A stretch of 64,000 bases of DNA, taken from Rhodospirillales bacterium. GTDB lineage: Bacteria > Pseudomonadota > Alphaproteobacteria > Reyranellales > Reyranellaceae. Location: positions 1,054,001 to 1,118,000 of the forward strand of contig CP064988.1 in NCBI GenBank assembly GCA_016699855.1, written 5' to 3'. The notes beneath the pieces were generated by a model. It worked only from the letters and a program-made list of their open reading frames with translations. It had not been told where the DNA came from and made no database searches. The position numbers were made by a program, and so were the translations under genes. Positions 51,451-59,836 of the stretch are shown in pieces (the first letter of the stretch is position 1; the number at the start of each line of letters is the position of its first letter).

Positions 51451-53337
51451 ATGACCGCGGCCGATCTGCGCCAGGTGCCCTTCAAGCCGATCGATTTCCT
51501 GCCGCGGGAGATCGACGTCGACCGCCGCGACGACGGCACGCTGGTGGTGCGCCACCGCCATCCGCTGATGCCCTACGAGCGGCACGTGACGGCGTTCCTC
51601 GCCAAATGGGCCGCCGAGGCGCCGGACCGCGTGTTCCTTGCGCAGCGCCGCGGGCCGGACCGCCAGTGGCTGAAGCTCGCCTACGCCGAGGCCAAGCGGC
51701 AGGTCGACGCCGTGACGCAGGCGCTGCTCGACCGCGGCGTCGGGCCGGACAAGCCCGTCATGATCCTGTCCGGCAACTCGCTGGAGCACGCCGTCCTGAC
51801 CTTCGCCGCCATGCAGGCGCGCGCGCCGGCGACGCCGGTGTCGCCGGCCTACGCGCTGCTGAGCAAGGACTACGTCAAGCTCAAGCACGTGTTCGAGCTG
51901 GTGCGGCCGGGCCTGATCCTGGTGCAGGACGGCCCGCCCTTCGCCGCCGCGCTCGACGCGCTCGACCTGACCGGCGTGGTCGTCGTCCATGTCGACCGGC
52001 CGGTGCCCGGCCGCCAGTCGGTCGCGTGGGACCAGCTCGTGGCGACGCCGCCGACCGACGCGGTGCGCCGCTCGGTCGAGGCGATCACGCCGGACACGGT
52101 CGGCAAGTTCCTGTTCACCTCGGGGTCCACGGGGATGCCCAAGGCCGTGATCAACACCCAGCGCATGATGTGCGCCAACATCGCGATGGGCCAGCAGGTG
52201 CGGCCCGACCGCGGCAAGGAAGAGCCCGGCGTCGGGCTGGCGTGGCTGCCCTGGGCGCACACCATGGGCGGCAACGCCGGGCTTCACGCCGCGCTGGCCG
52301 ACGGCTCGACGCTCTATCTCGACGACGGGCGGCCGCTGCCGGGCCAGTTCGACGAGACCATCCGCAATCTGCGCGAGATCGCGGTGACCGGCTTCTCGAA
52401 CGTGCCGGCGGGGTACGCCGCGCTGGCGGTCGCGCTGGAGCGCGACGAGGCGCTGGCGGCCAAGTTCTTCAGCAAGCTCAAGATCCTCGCCTATGGCGGC
52501 GCGACGCTGCCCGACGACCTCTACGAGCGCATCGAGCGGCTGGCGGTCAAATACACGGGCTACCGCATCCCCTTCATCACCGGCTGGGGCAGCACCGAGA
52601 CGGCGCCGACCGCGACGCTGACCTATTGGGCCAGCGAGCGCGTCGGTCTGGTCGGCCTGCCCTTCCCCGGCGTCGAGCTCAAGATGGTGCCGGTGGGACC
52701 ACCGGATTCGCGCGGCCAGCGCTACGAGATGCGCCTGAAGGGCCCGCTGGTGATGCCGGGCTACCACAAGCGCCCCGACCTGACGGCGGCGGCGTTCGAC
52801 GAGGACGGCTTCTACAAGATCGGCGACGCCGGCCGGCTGGTCGATCCCGGCGACGTGGCGCAGGGCATCGTGTTCGACGGCCGCGTGGTCGAGGATTTCA
52901 AGCTGATGAGCGGCACCTTCGTGCATGTCGGCTCGCTGCGCACCGCCGCCGTCGGCGCCGCCTCGCCGGTGCTGCAGGACGCCGTCGTCGCCGGCCAGGA
53001 CAAGGAGTACGTGGCGCTGCTCGGCTTCCCCAACGTGATGGCGTGCCGCCAGCTCGCCGGCGATCCGGAGGGCAAGCTGTCGATCCCCGAGCTGCTGCGC
53101 CATCCCGCGGTGGTGACCCGCGCGCGCGACGGCCTGCGGGCGATGAACAAGGCCGCGACCGGCTCGTCGCTGCGCGCGCAGCGCCTGCTGCTGATGGCCG
53201 AGCCGCCGTCGATCGACGGCCACGAGATCACCGACAAGGGCTACGTCAACCAGCGCGCCGCCCTGGAGCGCCGCGCCGCGCTGGTCGACGCACTGTACGC
53301 CGATCCGCCGGGCGAGGGCGTGATCGTGGTCGGGTGA
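51451..53337 (+). CDS. fcs: Feruloyl-CoA synthase
   Basis: A 628-residue AMP-forming acyl-CoA synthetase that activates ferulate and similar hydroxycinnamates with CoA and ATP. Signatures: FLFTSGSTGMPKAVINTQRM (AMP-binding motif, about residue 225), WLPWAHTMGGNAGLHAALAD, the GWGSTETAPTATLTYW region and, late in the chain, FDEDGFYKIGDAGRLVDPGD with VEDFKLMSGTFVHVGSLR. The last two are typical of Fcs rather than of fatty-acyl ligases. ATG 51451 is preferred. Transcribed divergently from the MarR-GNAT regulator. The rest of the ferulate pathway is not in the window. Confidence 0.85.
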   Translation: MTAADLRQVPFKPIDFLPREIDVDRRDDGTLVVRHRHPLMPYERHVTAFLAKWAAEAPDRVFLAQRRGPDRQWLKLAYAEAKRQVDAVTQALLDRGVGPDKPVMILSGNSLEHAVLTFAAMQARAPATPVSPAYALLSKDYVKLKHVFELVRPGLILVQDGPPFAAALDALDLTGVVVVHVDRPVPGRQSVAWDQLVATPPTDAVRRSVEAITPDTVGKFLFTSGSTGMPKAVINTQRMMCANIAMGQQVRPDRGKEEPGVGLAWLPWAHTMGGNAGLHAALADGSTLYLDDGRPLPGQFDETIRNLREIAVTGFSNVPAGYAALAVALERDEALAAKFFSKLKILAYGGATLPDDLYERIERLAVKYTGYRIPFITGWGSTETAPTATLTYWASERVGLVGLPFPGVELKMVPVGPPDSRGQRYEMRLKGPLVMPGYHKRPDLTAAAFDEDGFYKIGDAGRLVDPGDVAQGIVFDGRVVEDFKLMSGTFVHVGSLRTAAVGAASPVLQDAVVAGQDKEYVALLGFPNVMACRQLAGDPEGKLSIPELLRHPAVVTRARDGLRAMNKAATGSSLRAQRLLLMAEPPSIDGHEITDKGYVNQRAALERRAALVDALYADPPGEGVIVVG

Positions 53338-53433
53338 GCGGCGCGAAATAGCCGCGCCGCGCGGCTTGCGGGGGCGGCGGGCGGCGGCTATAAGGCCGGC
53401 CGCTCCGGGTACCAGGACCGGCGCGGACGATGC

Positions 53434-53510
53434 CGGAGTGTAGCTCAGCCTGGTAGAGCACTAGCTTCGGGAGCTAGGGGCCGGAGGTTCGAATCCTCTC
53501 ACTCCGACCA
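53434..53510 (+). tRNA. tRNA-Pro (anticodon CGG)
   Basis: A 77-base tRNA with acceptor stem CGGAGTG / CACTCCG, discriminator A, encoded CCA, D-loop (TAGCTCAGCCTGGTAGAGCA), anticodon stem-loop ACTAGC-TTCGGGA-GCTAG reading CGG (Pro codon CCG), and T-arm GGAGGTTCGAATCCTCT. Followed by a strong terminator at 53519-53551. Confidence 0.97.
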
Positions 53511-53518
53511 ATCGCGAA

Positions 53519-53551
53519 AACGCCGCGTGGATCGCTCCGCGCGGCGTTTTT
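53519..53551 (+). terminator. Rho-independent terminator after tRNA-Pro
   Basis: 9-bp stem AACGCCGCG / CGCGGCGTT with a 12-base loop, then TTTTT. It sits 9 bases after the tRNA CCA end. Confidence 0.85.
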
Positions 53552-53578
53552 CGTCGGCCCGGCGCCCGAACCGGCGCG

Positions 53579-54136
53579 TCAGCGCCCTTCCGGCCGGTAG
53601 GACGCCACGACGTTGCGCATCAACGGCATGGCGCGGTCGTAGGCGGCGCCGTTCGAGGCGTCGAGCAGCTGGTAGGCGTGCGCGCCGGGCTCGGAGATCA
53701 CCGCCACGATCACCGCGCCGCCGCCGGAGCGCCGGGGCACCGAGAACACCTCGGCGCGGCGGCCGCCGCCCATCTGCAGCGGGATCGGCGCCAGCCGGTT
53801 CGGCGCGCCGAGCCCGTCGCCGACGCCGGCGCGCGCCGCCAGGCGCGCCGCCAGCCGGTCGGCGCTCTCGGCGGTGCGCGCGACGCCGATCTCGGCCGTC
53901 GCCTGGCCGCCGCCGCTGCCGGCGTTGAGCCGCGCAGGCGACCGGGCGCCGGTCGCCGACCCCGTCCAGTCCGACGGCGTCATCACGGAGTAGCTCAGCA
54001 CGCCGGGCTCCGAGACCATGACGCGGTTGTCGGGTCCGCGCGTCCAGGCGCCCGCGCCGGATTCGGAGCCGGTCGCGCAGGCGGCGAGCGCGCCCGACGC
54101 GAGGATGGCGGCGAGCGCGCGGCGGCGGAACATCAT
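53579..54136 (-). CDS. Hypothetical lipoprotein
   Basis: A 185-residue lipoprotein: MFRRRALAAILASGALAAC shows a lipobox with LAAC, so the protein is likely anchored to a membrane. No known domain was recognised; the mature part is Gly/Ala-rich (SGGGQATAEIGVARTAESAD) and ends with the SYRPEGR tail. ATG 54136 fits a GGAG site 7 bases away; 54142 is an alternative. Encoded downstream of a quinone oxidoreductase on the same strand. Confidence 0.7.
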   Translation of the reverse strand: MMFRRRALAAILASGALAACATGSESGAGAWTRGPDNRVMVSEPGVLSYSVMTPSDWTGSATGARSPARLNAGSGGGQATAEIGVARTAESADRLAARLAARAGVGDGLGAPNRLAPIPLQMGGGRRAEVFSVPRRSGGGAVIVAVISEPGAHAYQLLDASNGAAYDRAMPLMRNVVASYRPEGR

Positions 54137-54165
54137 GGGCATACTCCGATGCGGACGCGGCGCGG

Positions 54166-55185
54166 TCATCGTGTCGGGTCCAGCGCCGCCTTGCCGACGA
54201 CCTTGCGGTCCTCGATCAGGCGGAAGGCCGCGACCCAGTCGGCGAGCGGGAAGATTCCGGCGGCCCTGGGCTTGAGCTTGCCGGCCTCGAGCCAGCCGAA
54301 CATCTCGCTGAAGGCGTCGCGCACCATGCCGCGCCGCCGGTCGAGGTCCGGGTCCGGGCCGCCGCCGCGGCCGCTCCAGCCGTTGTAGTAGCCGTAGTAG
54401 AAGCCGATCACCGTGATGTTCTTGACCAGCAGGATGTTGGCGGGGATCTGCGGCACGCGGCCGCTGGCGAAGCCCATCGGGATGATCCGCGCCTCCGGCG
54501 CCACGCAGCGCATCGAGGCGTCGAACACCTCGCCGCCGACCGGATCGTAGACCACGTCGACGCCTCTGCCGCCGGTGATCTCCAGCACCCGGGCGCGGAT
54601 GTCCTCCGACCGCGAATCGACCACGTGGTCGGCCCCGTGGGCGCGCGCGACGGCCAGCTTGTCGGCGCCGCCGGCGGTGGCGATGACCGTGGCGCCCATC
54701 GCCTTGCCGACCTCCACCGCCGTCAGACCCGAGCCGCCGCCGGCGCCGTGCACCAGCAGCGTCTCGCCGGGCCGCATGCGCGCCTTCCAGCGCAGCGCGC
54801 CGTAGGCGGTGGGATAGAGCGTCGGGAAGTTGGTCGCGGCGGCGAAATCCAGCGAGTCCGGGATCCTCTGGAGATTGTACGCCGGCACCACGACCTCGGC
54901 GCCGAACGCGCCACTCGACGTCGGGCCGCAGACGCGGTCGCCGGCCTTGAAGCCGGCGACGTCGTCGGCCGCGTCGAGGACGATGCCCGCCATCTCGTTG
55001 CCCGGGATGTAGGGCAGCGCCGGCTTGTTCTGGTGCTTGCCCTGCACGCCGAGGATGGTGGCGAAGCTGACGCCGGCGGCGCGCACCGCGACGCGCACGT
55101 GCCCCGGCGCCATCGCCGGCACGGGCATCTCCTGGATCTTGAGGCTGTCGATCGGGCCGTATTCCGTGCAGACGAGCGCGCGCAT
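54166..55185 (-). CDS. NADPH:quinone oxidoreductase-like (zeta-crystallin/MDR family)
   Basis: A 339-residue medium-chain dehydrogenase/reductase without zinc ligands. N-terminal GroES-like half (MRALVCTEYGPIDSLKIQEM, PGNEMAGIVLDAADDVAGFK) and Rossmann half with LLVHGAGGGSGLTAVEVGKA, TGGRGVDVVYDPVGGEVFDA. Resembles quinone oxidoreductase/2-haloacrylate reductase. ATG 55185 was chosen. Substrate unknown. Confidence 0.86.
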   Translation of the reverse strand: MRALVCTEYGPIDSLKIQEMPVPAMAPGHVRVAVRAAGVSFATILGVQGKHQNKPALPYIPGNEMAGIVLDAADDVAGFKAGDRVCGPTSSGAFGAEVVVPAYNLQRIPDSLDFAAATNFPTLYPTAYGALRWKARMRPGETLLVHGAGGGSGLTAVEVGKAMGATVIATAGGADKLAVARAHGADHVVDSRSEDIRARVLEITGGRGVDVVYDPVGGEVFDASMRCVAPEARIIPMGFASGRVPQIPANILLVKNITVIGFYYGYYNGWSGRGGGPDPDLDRRRGMVRDAFSEMFGWLEAGKLKPRAAGIFPLADWVAAFRLIEDRKVVGKAALDPTR

Positions 55186-55217
55186 CCTGAGAAATCCACC
55201 AAGCTTCGGAACGGCCC

Positions 55218-56123
55218 CTAACCTAGCGACGATGGTGCCGCTGGCAACCTTTCCGTGGCCGGCGGGGGCGGCGCCTCGGGGCGCCACTGGTGCTTGGGCG
55301 CCGGCATCAGCCAGTCCATGACGGGCACCAGCGGCGTGGCGATGATCAACGCCCAGATCAGGCCGTTGGTGCGGAACAGCACGAAGTGCCAGGCGAAGGC
55401 GATGACGGCGACGATGAAGGCGTAGAGGTAGCGCATGATCCGCCGGTTCGGCGTCGTCATGGGGTCGGTGATCATGAAGAACGTGAACAGGATCAGCGCG
55501 CCGCTGGCGAGCTGGTTCTCGAGCACGGCCCAGCGCGCGCCGAGGTAGACGATGCGCAGCGCCAGCAGCCCGACGTAGAAGGCGAGGAACGCCCAGGCGA
55601 TGTCGAAGCGCCGCGCGCTGCTGGAGACGGTGACGCCCAGCACCGCCACCCACAGCGCCAGCGACATGTCGTTGCCCCACTGGCCCGGCGAGATCCACGC
55701 GCCGGGCAGGAACAGCAGCGCGACCATGGCGCCGAGATTGGCGGGATTGAAGATGTGCTTGCCGCGCACGCGCACCGTGAACTTGGCGCCGATCGCCAGC
55801 GTGGCCACCAGCGGATGCACCCACAGCGAGTCGGCGCGCACGAGGATCGAGAGCCCGAAGCACGTCACCACGGCGCTGAGGATCCCGTGCGCCGGCAGGC
55901 CGAGCCAGCGCGCGCCCAGGGCCTGCGTCGTCAACCCGAACGCGAAGGTCAGGACGACCTGCTCCCAGCGGATGGCGAAATCGCGCATGAACGCGCCGGC
56001 CAGCAGCAGCGATCCGAGGAACAGGATCTGCAGCACGCGCGCGTCGAGCCGGCTCCACGCGTCGCGCAGGCGGACGAGCGGCGGGACCGGACCGGGCGCC
56101 GGCGCGAGATCGATGGAGGCCAT
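55218..56123 (-). CDS. RnfD/NqrB-like membrane protein
   Basis: A 301-residue polytopic membrane protein with the features of the RnfD/NqrB family: FNPANLGAMVALLFLPGAWI, a SGALILFTFFMITDPMTTPN stretch of the flavin-attachment region type and about eight hydrophobic segments. In Rnf and Nqr complexes this subunit carries covalent FMN, but no other rnf/nqr gene is next to it, so it is an orphan. It overlaps closely with the DUF2330 gene downstream, and the pair is known in other genomes. Confidence 0.8.
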   Translation of the reverse strand: MASIDLAPAPGPVPPLVRLRDAWSRLDARVLQILFLGSLLLAGAFMRDFAIRWEQVVLTFAFGLTTQALGARWLGLPAHGILSAVVTCFGLSILVRADSLWVHPLVATLAIGAKFTVRVRGKHIFNPANLGAMVALLFLPGAWISPGQWGNDMSLALWVAVLGVTVSSSARRFDIAWAFLAFYVGLLALRIVYLGARWAVLENQLASGALILFTFFMITDPMTTPNRRIMRYLYAFIVAVIAFAWHFVLFRTNGLIWALIIATPLVPVMDWLMPAPKHQWRPEAPPPPATERLPAAPSSLG

Positions 56124-56144
56124 CGCCCCCCCCGCGCCGGCGCG

Positions 56145-57509
56145 CTACCGGCGCGGCGTCGCGGCGGGCGCCTCGCGCTGGCGGCGGCGGACCTCGTCGA
56201 TGTTCCAGCCCGTCAGATTGGAGAGGGTCTGGACCTCGCGCTCCTGGCGGGCGCGCAGCGCGCGGCCGTATTCGACGGCGGCCGGGCACTGCGCCGTCGC
56301 GCCGGTCGGACCGCTCCACGGATGGCGCAGCACGTAGCGGGTCTGGAAGTTCTGCCGGTCGCCGGTCTCCTGGAGCGCGAGGTCCTCGGGGAAGCTCTCG
56401 CGGGTGTAGCGCACGTGCAGCCGCGTCAGCGTCACGGGCGCGGCGCCCGGCGGCATCGGCGTCGGGCGGACCCTGCCCTGCCCGCCGGTCTGGCCCGCCG
56501 GCCCCTCGCCCAGCCACGTCACGCCGGCCGCCAGCAGCTCGTCGCGCGACAACGGATCGGCCGCGCAGGGATCGCACCACGCCATGTCCCAGACGTACTC
56601 CGTGAACACGGCGCGGAAGCCCTCGTCGCGCGCGCGGCGGTCGAACATCGCCTTGTAGAAATCCTTGAACCGGCCGGGATCGCGCAGACAGGTCGGCAGA
56701 TCCATGTTGGCCGGCAGCTTGACCGTGCGGTAGTTGGTCGACTCGACGCGCCCGGTCTTGCTGAGGACGTAGACGATCATGTCCTGCGGGCCCTGGGCGT
56801 TGATCATGCCCAGCCGCATCGGCAGCATGAACTTCTCGCTCTCGAAGGTGAACTGGATCGGCCGCAGGAACTGCCCGCCGGTCTTGGCCTGCTCCTTGAG
56901 GTTCACCTTGGCGACGAAGAACTTCATGCCCTGCAGGATGTAGGGCCGCAGCGCCGGCGCGGCGCCGGCGGGGATGCGGTAGCCGTTCTGCGTCAGCCAG
57001 GTCTCCAAGCCGTCGGATTCGGTGGCCGAGAGGATGACGATGTCGTACTCGCCGACCGAGAAGCTGTCCTCGACGGTCACGCCCAGCGCCTTCTCGCCGC
57101 GCCGGGGGGCGCCGCCCGCCATATCGCGCGACGAGGAGGGCGCCATCGCCACCATCGGCGGCCGCGGCGCGCACGGATCCTCGTCGAAATACTCGGCCAG
57201 CCGCGGCGCCGAGTAGGAGTCGAGCCGCTCGAACGTCTTCTTCTCGATCACCTTGACCTGCTCGCGCCGCAGCACGACCGGCACCGGCACCACCAGCGCG
57301 AACTCGGTCAGCGCGCCCTTGTAGTCGTTGAGCATGGACAGCGTCGTGCGCCGCCCGTCGCGCGCCAGGATCACCTGCGAGGCCTCGTTGAACAGCGAGC
57401 TGTCGGCCTTGCCGACGTAGAACCCGCAGAACGCCGAGGCCGGCGCGCCGGGCGCCAGCGCGAGCGGAACGGAGAGCGCGGCGGCGGCGATGGTGGCGCG
57501 TAGGATCAT
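56145..57509 (-). CDS. DUF2330 exported protein
   Basis: A 454-residue secreted or lipoprotein-like protein: signal peptide (ATIAAAALSVPLALAPGAPA), then FCGFYVGKADSSLFNEASQV, the family's cysteine and aromatic-rich start, LSMLNDYKGALTEFALVVPV, and further on FLRPIQFTFESEKFMLPMRL and MIVYVLSKTGRVESTNYRTV. Several cysteines (e.g. CGFYVG, DPCAP, WCDPCAAD) suggest disulfides or metal sites. Function unknown. Encoded next to an orphan RnfD-like gene (21-bp gap), an association that suggests a redox or membrane role. Confidence 0.85.
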   Translation of the reverse strand: MILRATIAAAALSVPLALAPGAPASAFCGFYVGKADSSLFNEASQVILARDGRRTTLSMLNDYKGALTEFALVVPVPVVLRREQVKVIEKKTFERLDSYSAPRLAEYFDEDPCAPRPPMVAMAPSSSRDMAGGAPRRGEKALGVTVEDSFSVGEYDIVILSATESDGLETWLTQNGYRIPAGAAPALRPYILQGMKFFVAKVNLKEQAKTGGQFLRPIQFTFESEKFMLPMRLGMINAQGPQDMIVYVLSKTGRVESTNYRTVKLPANMDLPTCLRDPGRFKDFYKAMFDRRARDEGFRAVFTEYVWDMAWCDPCAADPLSRDELLAAGVTWLGEGPAGQTGGQGRVRPTPMPPGAAPVTLTRLHVRYTRESFPEDLALQETGDRQNFQTRYVLRHPWSGPTGATAQCPAAVEYGRALRARQEREVQTLSNLTGWNIDEVRRRQREAPAATPRR

Positions 57510-57620
57510 GGGCGTCCTCCCTGGATGCGGCGGCGCGAGTGTCCGGACCGACCGTGGCGCGGTGTGGCCGCGATCATGGCGGAACCGGGGCTGGCGGCGA
57601 TCCTAGCCGGCGGCGCGCGC

Positions 57621-58760
57621 CTACGTCAGGGTTTCCAGCAGCCCGGCCATCAGGCGCGCCCGCGGCTCCAGCGAGGAGACCAGCAGGTGCTCCTCGTGCG
57701 TGTGCGCGCCGCCGCCAAGCACGCCCAGCCCGTCCAGCGTGGGGACGCCCAGCGCACCGGTGAAATTGCCGTCGCTGCCGCCACCGAACTGCCCGTGCGC
57801 GAGGTCGACGCCGACGCCGCGCGAGATCTCGCGGGCGCGCTCGTAGAGCGCCATCGTGCCGGGATGCGGCGCGAACAACGGCCGCACCGGCCCGCGCGCG
57901 ACCTCGACGCGCACGCCGTCGCGGTCGCCGGCGAGGCCGGTCATGAACGCGACCACCTCGTCGAACGCCTCCGGGGTCGGCGCCACGGCCAGCACCTGGG
58001 CCGAGCACTCGATCGGGATGACGTTGACCCAGCGCCCGCCGGAGACGACGCCGACGCTGTAAGTGACGCCGCGCGCGAAATCCGAGCGCCGCTCGATCGC
58101 CTCGATCAACCCCGCCATGGCGCGGATCGCGCTGCGGCCGTCTCGGTTGGTCGAGCCGGCGTGCGCCGGCCGGCCGTGGGTGGTCACGGTGAAGCGCAGG
58201 AAAGCGTGGCGGCCGGTCACCACGGTGTTGCCCGGCCGGCCCGGCTCCGGCACCAGCACGTGGCGGTGCGCCCGCGCCTCGGCCTCGATCAGCGCCCGGG
58301 TCGACGGGCTGCCGACCTCCTCATCTGGCACGAACATGAACGTCACCGGCAGCTCCGGCCCGCCGCCCTGGCGCTGGGTCTCGCGCAAGGCGTGGACCGC
58401 GAGGTACATGCCGCCCTTCATGTCGAAGATGCCCGGCCCATAGACCCGGTCGCCGTCCCGCCGGATCGGCAGCGCGCCGTCGACGGTGCCGACCGGATGC
58501 ACGGTGTCGAGATGGCCGAGCACGAGGATTCCCGGCCCCGCGCGGCGGCCCGGGACGCGCGCCAGCACGACGTCGCCGTAGCCGTCGACGCCCGCGACGC
58601 GCTCGATCGCGGCGCCGAGGCCGCGCATCGTCGCGGCGGCCACGTCCATCATGGCGTTGACGGCGCCGGCGTCGAAGGTCGGGCTCTCGCGCCCGACCCA
58701 GTCGAGGATGCCCGCGAGGATCTCCTCGGGGTCGAACGCGTTGGACCGGCGCGGCGTCAT
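57621..58760 (-). CDS. M20-family peptidase (glutamate carboxypeptidase / ArgE-like)
   Basis: A 379-residue metallopeptidase of the M20 clan. Motifs: LGHLDTVHPVGT (metal Asp/His), YGPGIFDMKGGMYLAVHAL, VFVPDEEVGSPSTR (catalytic Glu and metal Glu), LVPEPGRPGN and GGGSDGNFTGALGVPTLDG near the C-terminus. It includes the dimerisation-lid domain (HGRPAHAGS region). Fits a carboxypeptidase or N-acyl amino-acid amidohydrolase. It is followed by a Bug receptor gene, whose ligand might be the product or substrate. Confidence 0.9.
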   Translation of the reverse strand: MTPRRSNAFDPEEILAGILDWVGRESPTFDAGAVNAMMDVAAATMRGLGAAIERVAGVDGYGDVVLARVPGRRAGPGILVLGHLDTVHPVGTVDGALPIRRDGDRVYGPGIFDMKGGMYLAVHALRETQRQGGGPELPVTFMFVPDEEVGSPSTRALIEAEARAHRHVLVPEPGRPGNTVVTGRHAFLRFTVTTHGRPAHAGSTNRDGRSAIRAMAGLIEAIERRSDFARGVTYSVGVVSGGRWVNVIPIECSAQVLAVAPTPEAFDEVVAFMTGLAGDRDGVRVEVARGPVRPLFAPHPGTMALYERAREISRGVGVDLAHGQFGGGSDGNFTGALGVPTLDGLGVLGGGAHTHEEHLLVSSLEPRARLMAGLLETLT

Positions 58761-58773
58761 CGCGGGGCGGCGG

Positions 58774-59757
58774 TCACTCCGCCTTGATGCCCTTCTCGCG
58801 GATCAGCGTGCTCCAGCGCTTCTCCTCGCGGTCGATCAGCGCGGCGAGCTCGGCAGGGGTCGAGCTCTTGAGGTCGACGCCGCGCTCGGCGAAGGATTTG
58901 ACCATGGCGGGATCGGCGCAGATCTTGGCGATCGCGGCCTGGAGCCGGTCGATGACCGGCTGCGGCGTGCCGGCCGGCACCACCATCGCCTGCCAGAACA
59001 CCGCGTCGAAGCCCGGCAGGTTTCCGGCCTCCGCCACGGTGGGGATGTCGGGGAACGCCGGCGCGCGGGTGCCGCTCGAGATCGCGATGGCCCGCGTGGC
59101 GCCGCGTTGAAGCAGCGGCGCCGCCTCGAGCGAGGCCGAGAACATCATCTGCGCCTGGCCGCTGGCGAGGTCCTGGGCCGCCGGCGCGCCGCCGCGGTAG
59201 GGCACGTGCGTGATGTTCAGCCCAGCCATGTCCTTGAGCAGCTCGGCGCACATGTGGTTGACCGCGCCGATGCCGGAGCTGGCGATGTTGAACTTGCCGG
59301 GATTGGCCTTCACGTGCGCGATCAGCTCCTTCAGGTCCTTGGCCGGGAACGCGGCGTTGACCTGCAGGATGAACGGCGTGACCGACATCAGCGACACCGG
59401 CGCGAAGCTCTTCTTGGCGTCGTACTGGACGTTGCCCTGCAGCGTCGGGTTGATCACCAGCGAGGTGCCGGCGGCGTAGATCGTATGGCCGTCCGGCGGC
59501 GCCTTGGCCGAGAAATTGGACGCCACCGTGGTCGCGGCGCCGGCCTTGTTGTCGACGATCACCGACTGGCCGAGATCGGCGGTCATCTTGTCGGCGAAGC
59601 CGCGGGCCACGACGTCGTTGAGGCCGCCCGGCGGATACGGCACCACCATCGAGACGGGTTTCGCAGGCCACGCCTGGGCGCGCGCGCCGCCGGCCGCGAG
59701 CGCCGCGCCCGCCGCCAGCGCCATGCCCGACGCGGGCCGCCTGCCGAGATCCCTCAT
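58774..59757 (-). CDS. Bug/TctC-family periplasmic solute receptor
   Basis: A 327-residue receptor with a Tat/Sec-like signal (GRRPASGMALAAGAALAAGG) and the family words KPVSMVVPYPPGGLNDVVAR, VIVDNKAGAATTVASNFSAK, FNIASSGIGAVNHMCAELLK, THVPYRGGAPAAQDLASGQA and VPAGTPQPVIDRLQAAIAKI. No TctA/TctB neighbours. Adjacent to an M20 peptidase on one side and an extradiol dioxygenase on the other, both on the same strand. Confidence 0.93.
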   Translation of the reverse strand: MRDLGRRPASGMALAAGAALAAGGARAQAWPAKPVSMVVPYPPGGLNDVVARGFADKMTADLGQSVIVDNKAGAATTVASNFSAKAPPDGHTIYAAGTSLVINPTLQGNVQYDAKKSFAPVSLMSVTPFILQVNAAFPAKDLKELIAHVKANPGKFNIASSGIGAVNHMCAELLKDMAGLNITHVPYRGGAPAAQDLASGQAQMMFSASLEAAPLLQRGATRAIAISSGTRAPAFPDIPTVAEAGNLPGFDAVFWQAMVVPAGTPQPVIDRLQAAIAKICADPAMVKSFAERGVDLKSSTPAELAALIDREEKRWSTLIREKGIKAE

Positions 59758-59836
59758 CGCCGTCCTCCCTCGAAGCCGGCGCCTGTGCGCGCCGTCGACG
59801 CCAGCATGCCCCGGCCGCCGGCCGGCGCCAAGCGCG

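Noticed and set aside
53434..53510. tRNA-Pro as an integration site for a mobile element
   Set aside because: No integrase, direct repeat of the tRNA 3' end or composition change is seen next to it; both flanks are ordinary genes.
54166..57174. A very long open frame of about 1000 codons on the minus strand
   Set aside because: Only its 3' third (the quinone oxidoreductase) is real; the rest is the GC-rich shadow of the RnfD-like and DUF2330 genes, which have strong motifs in other frames.
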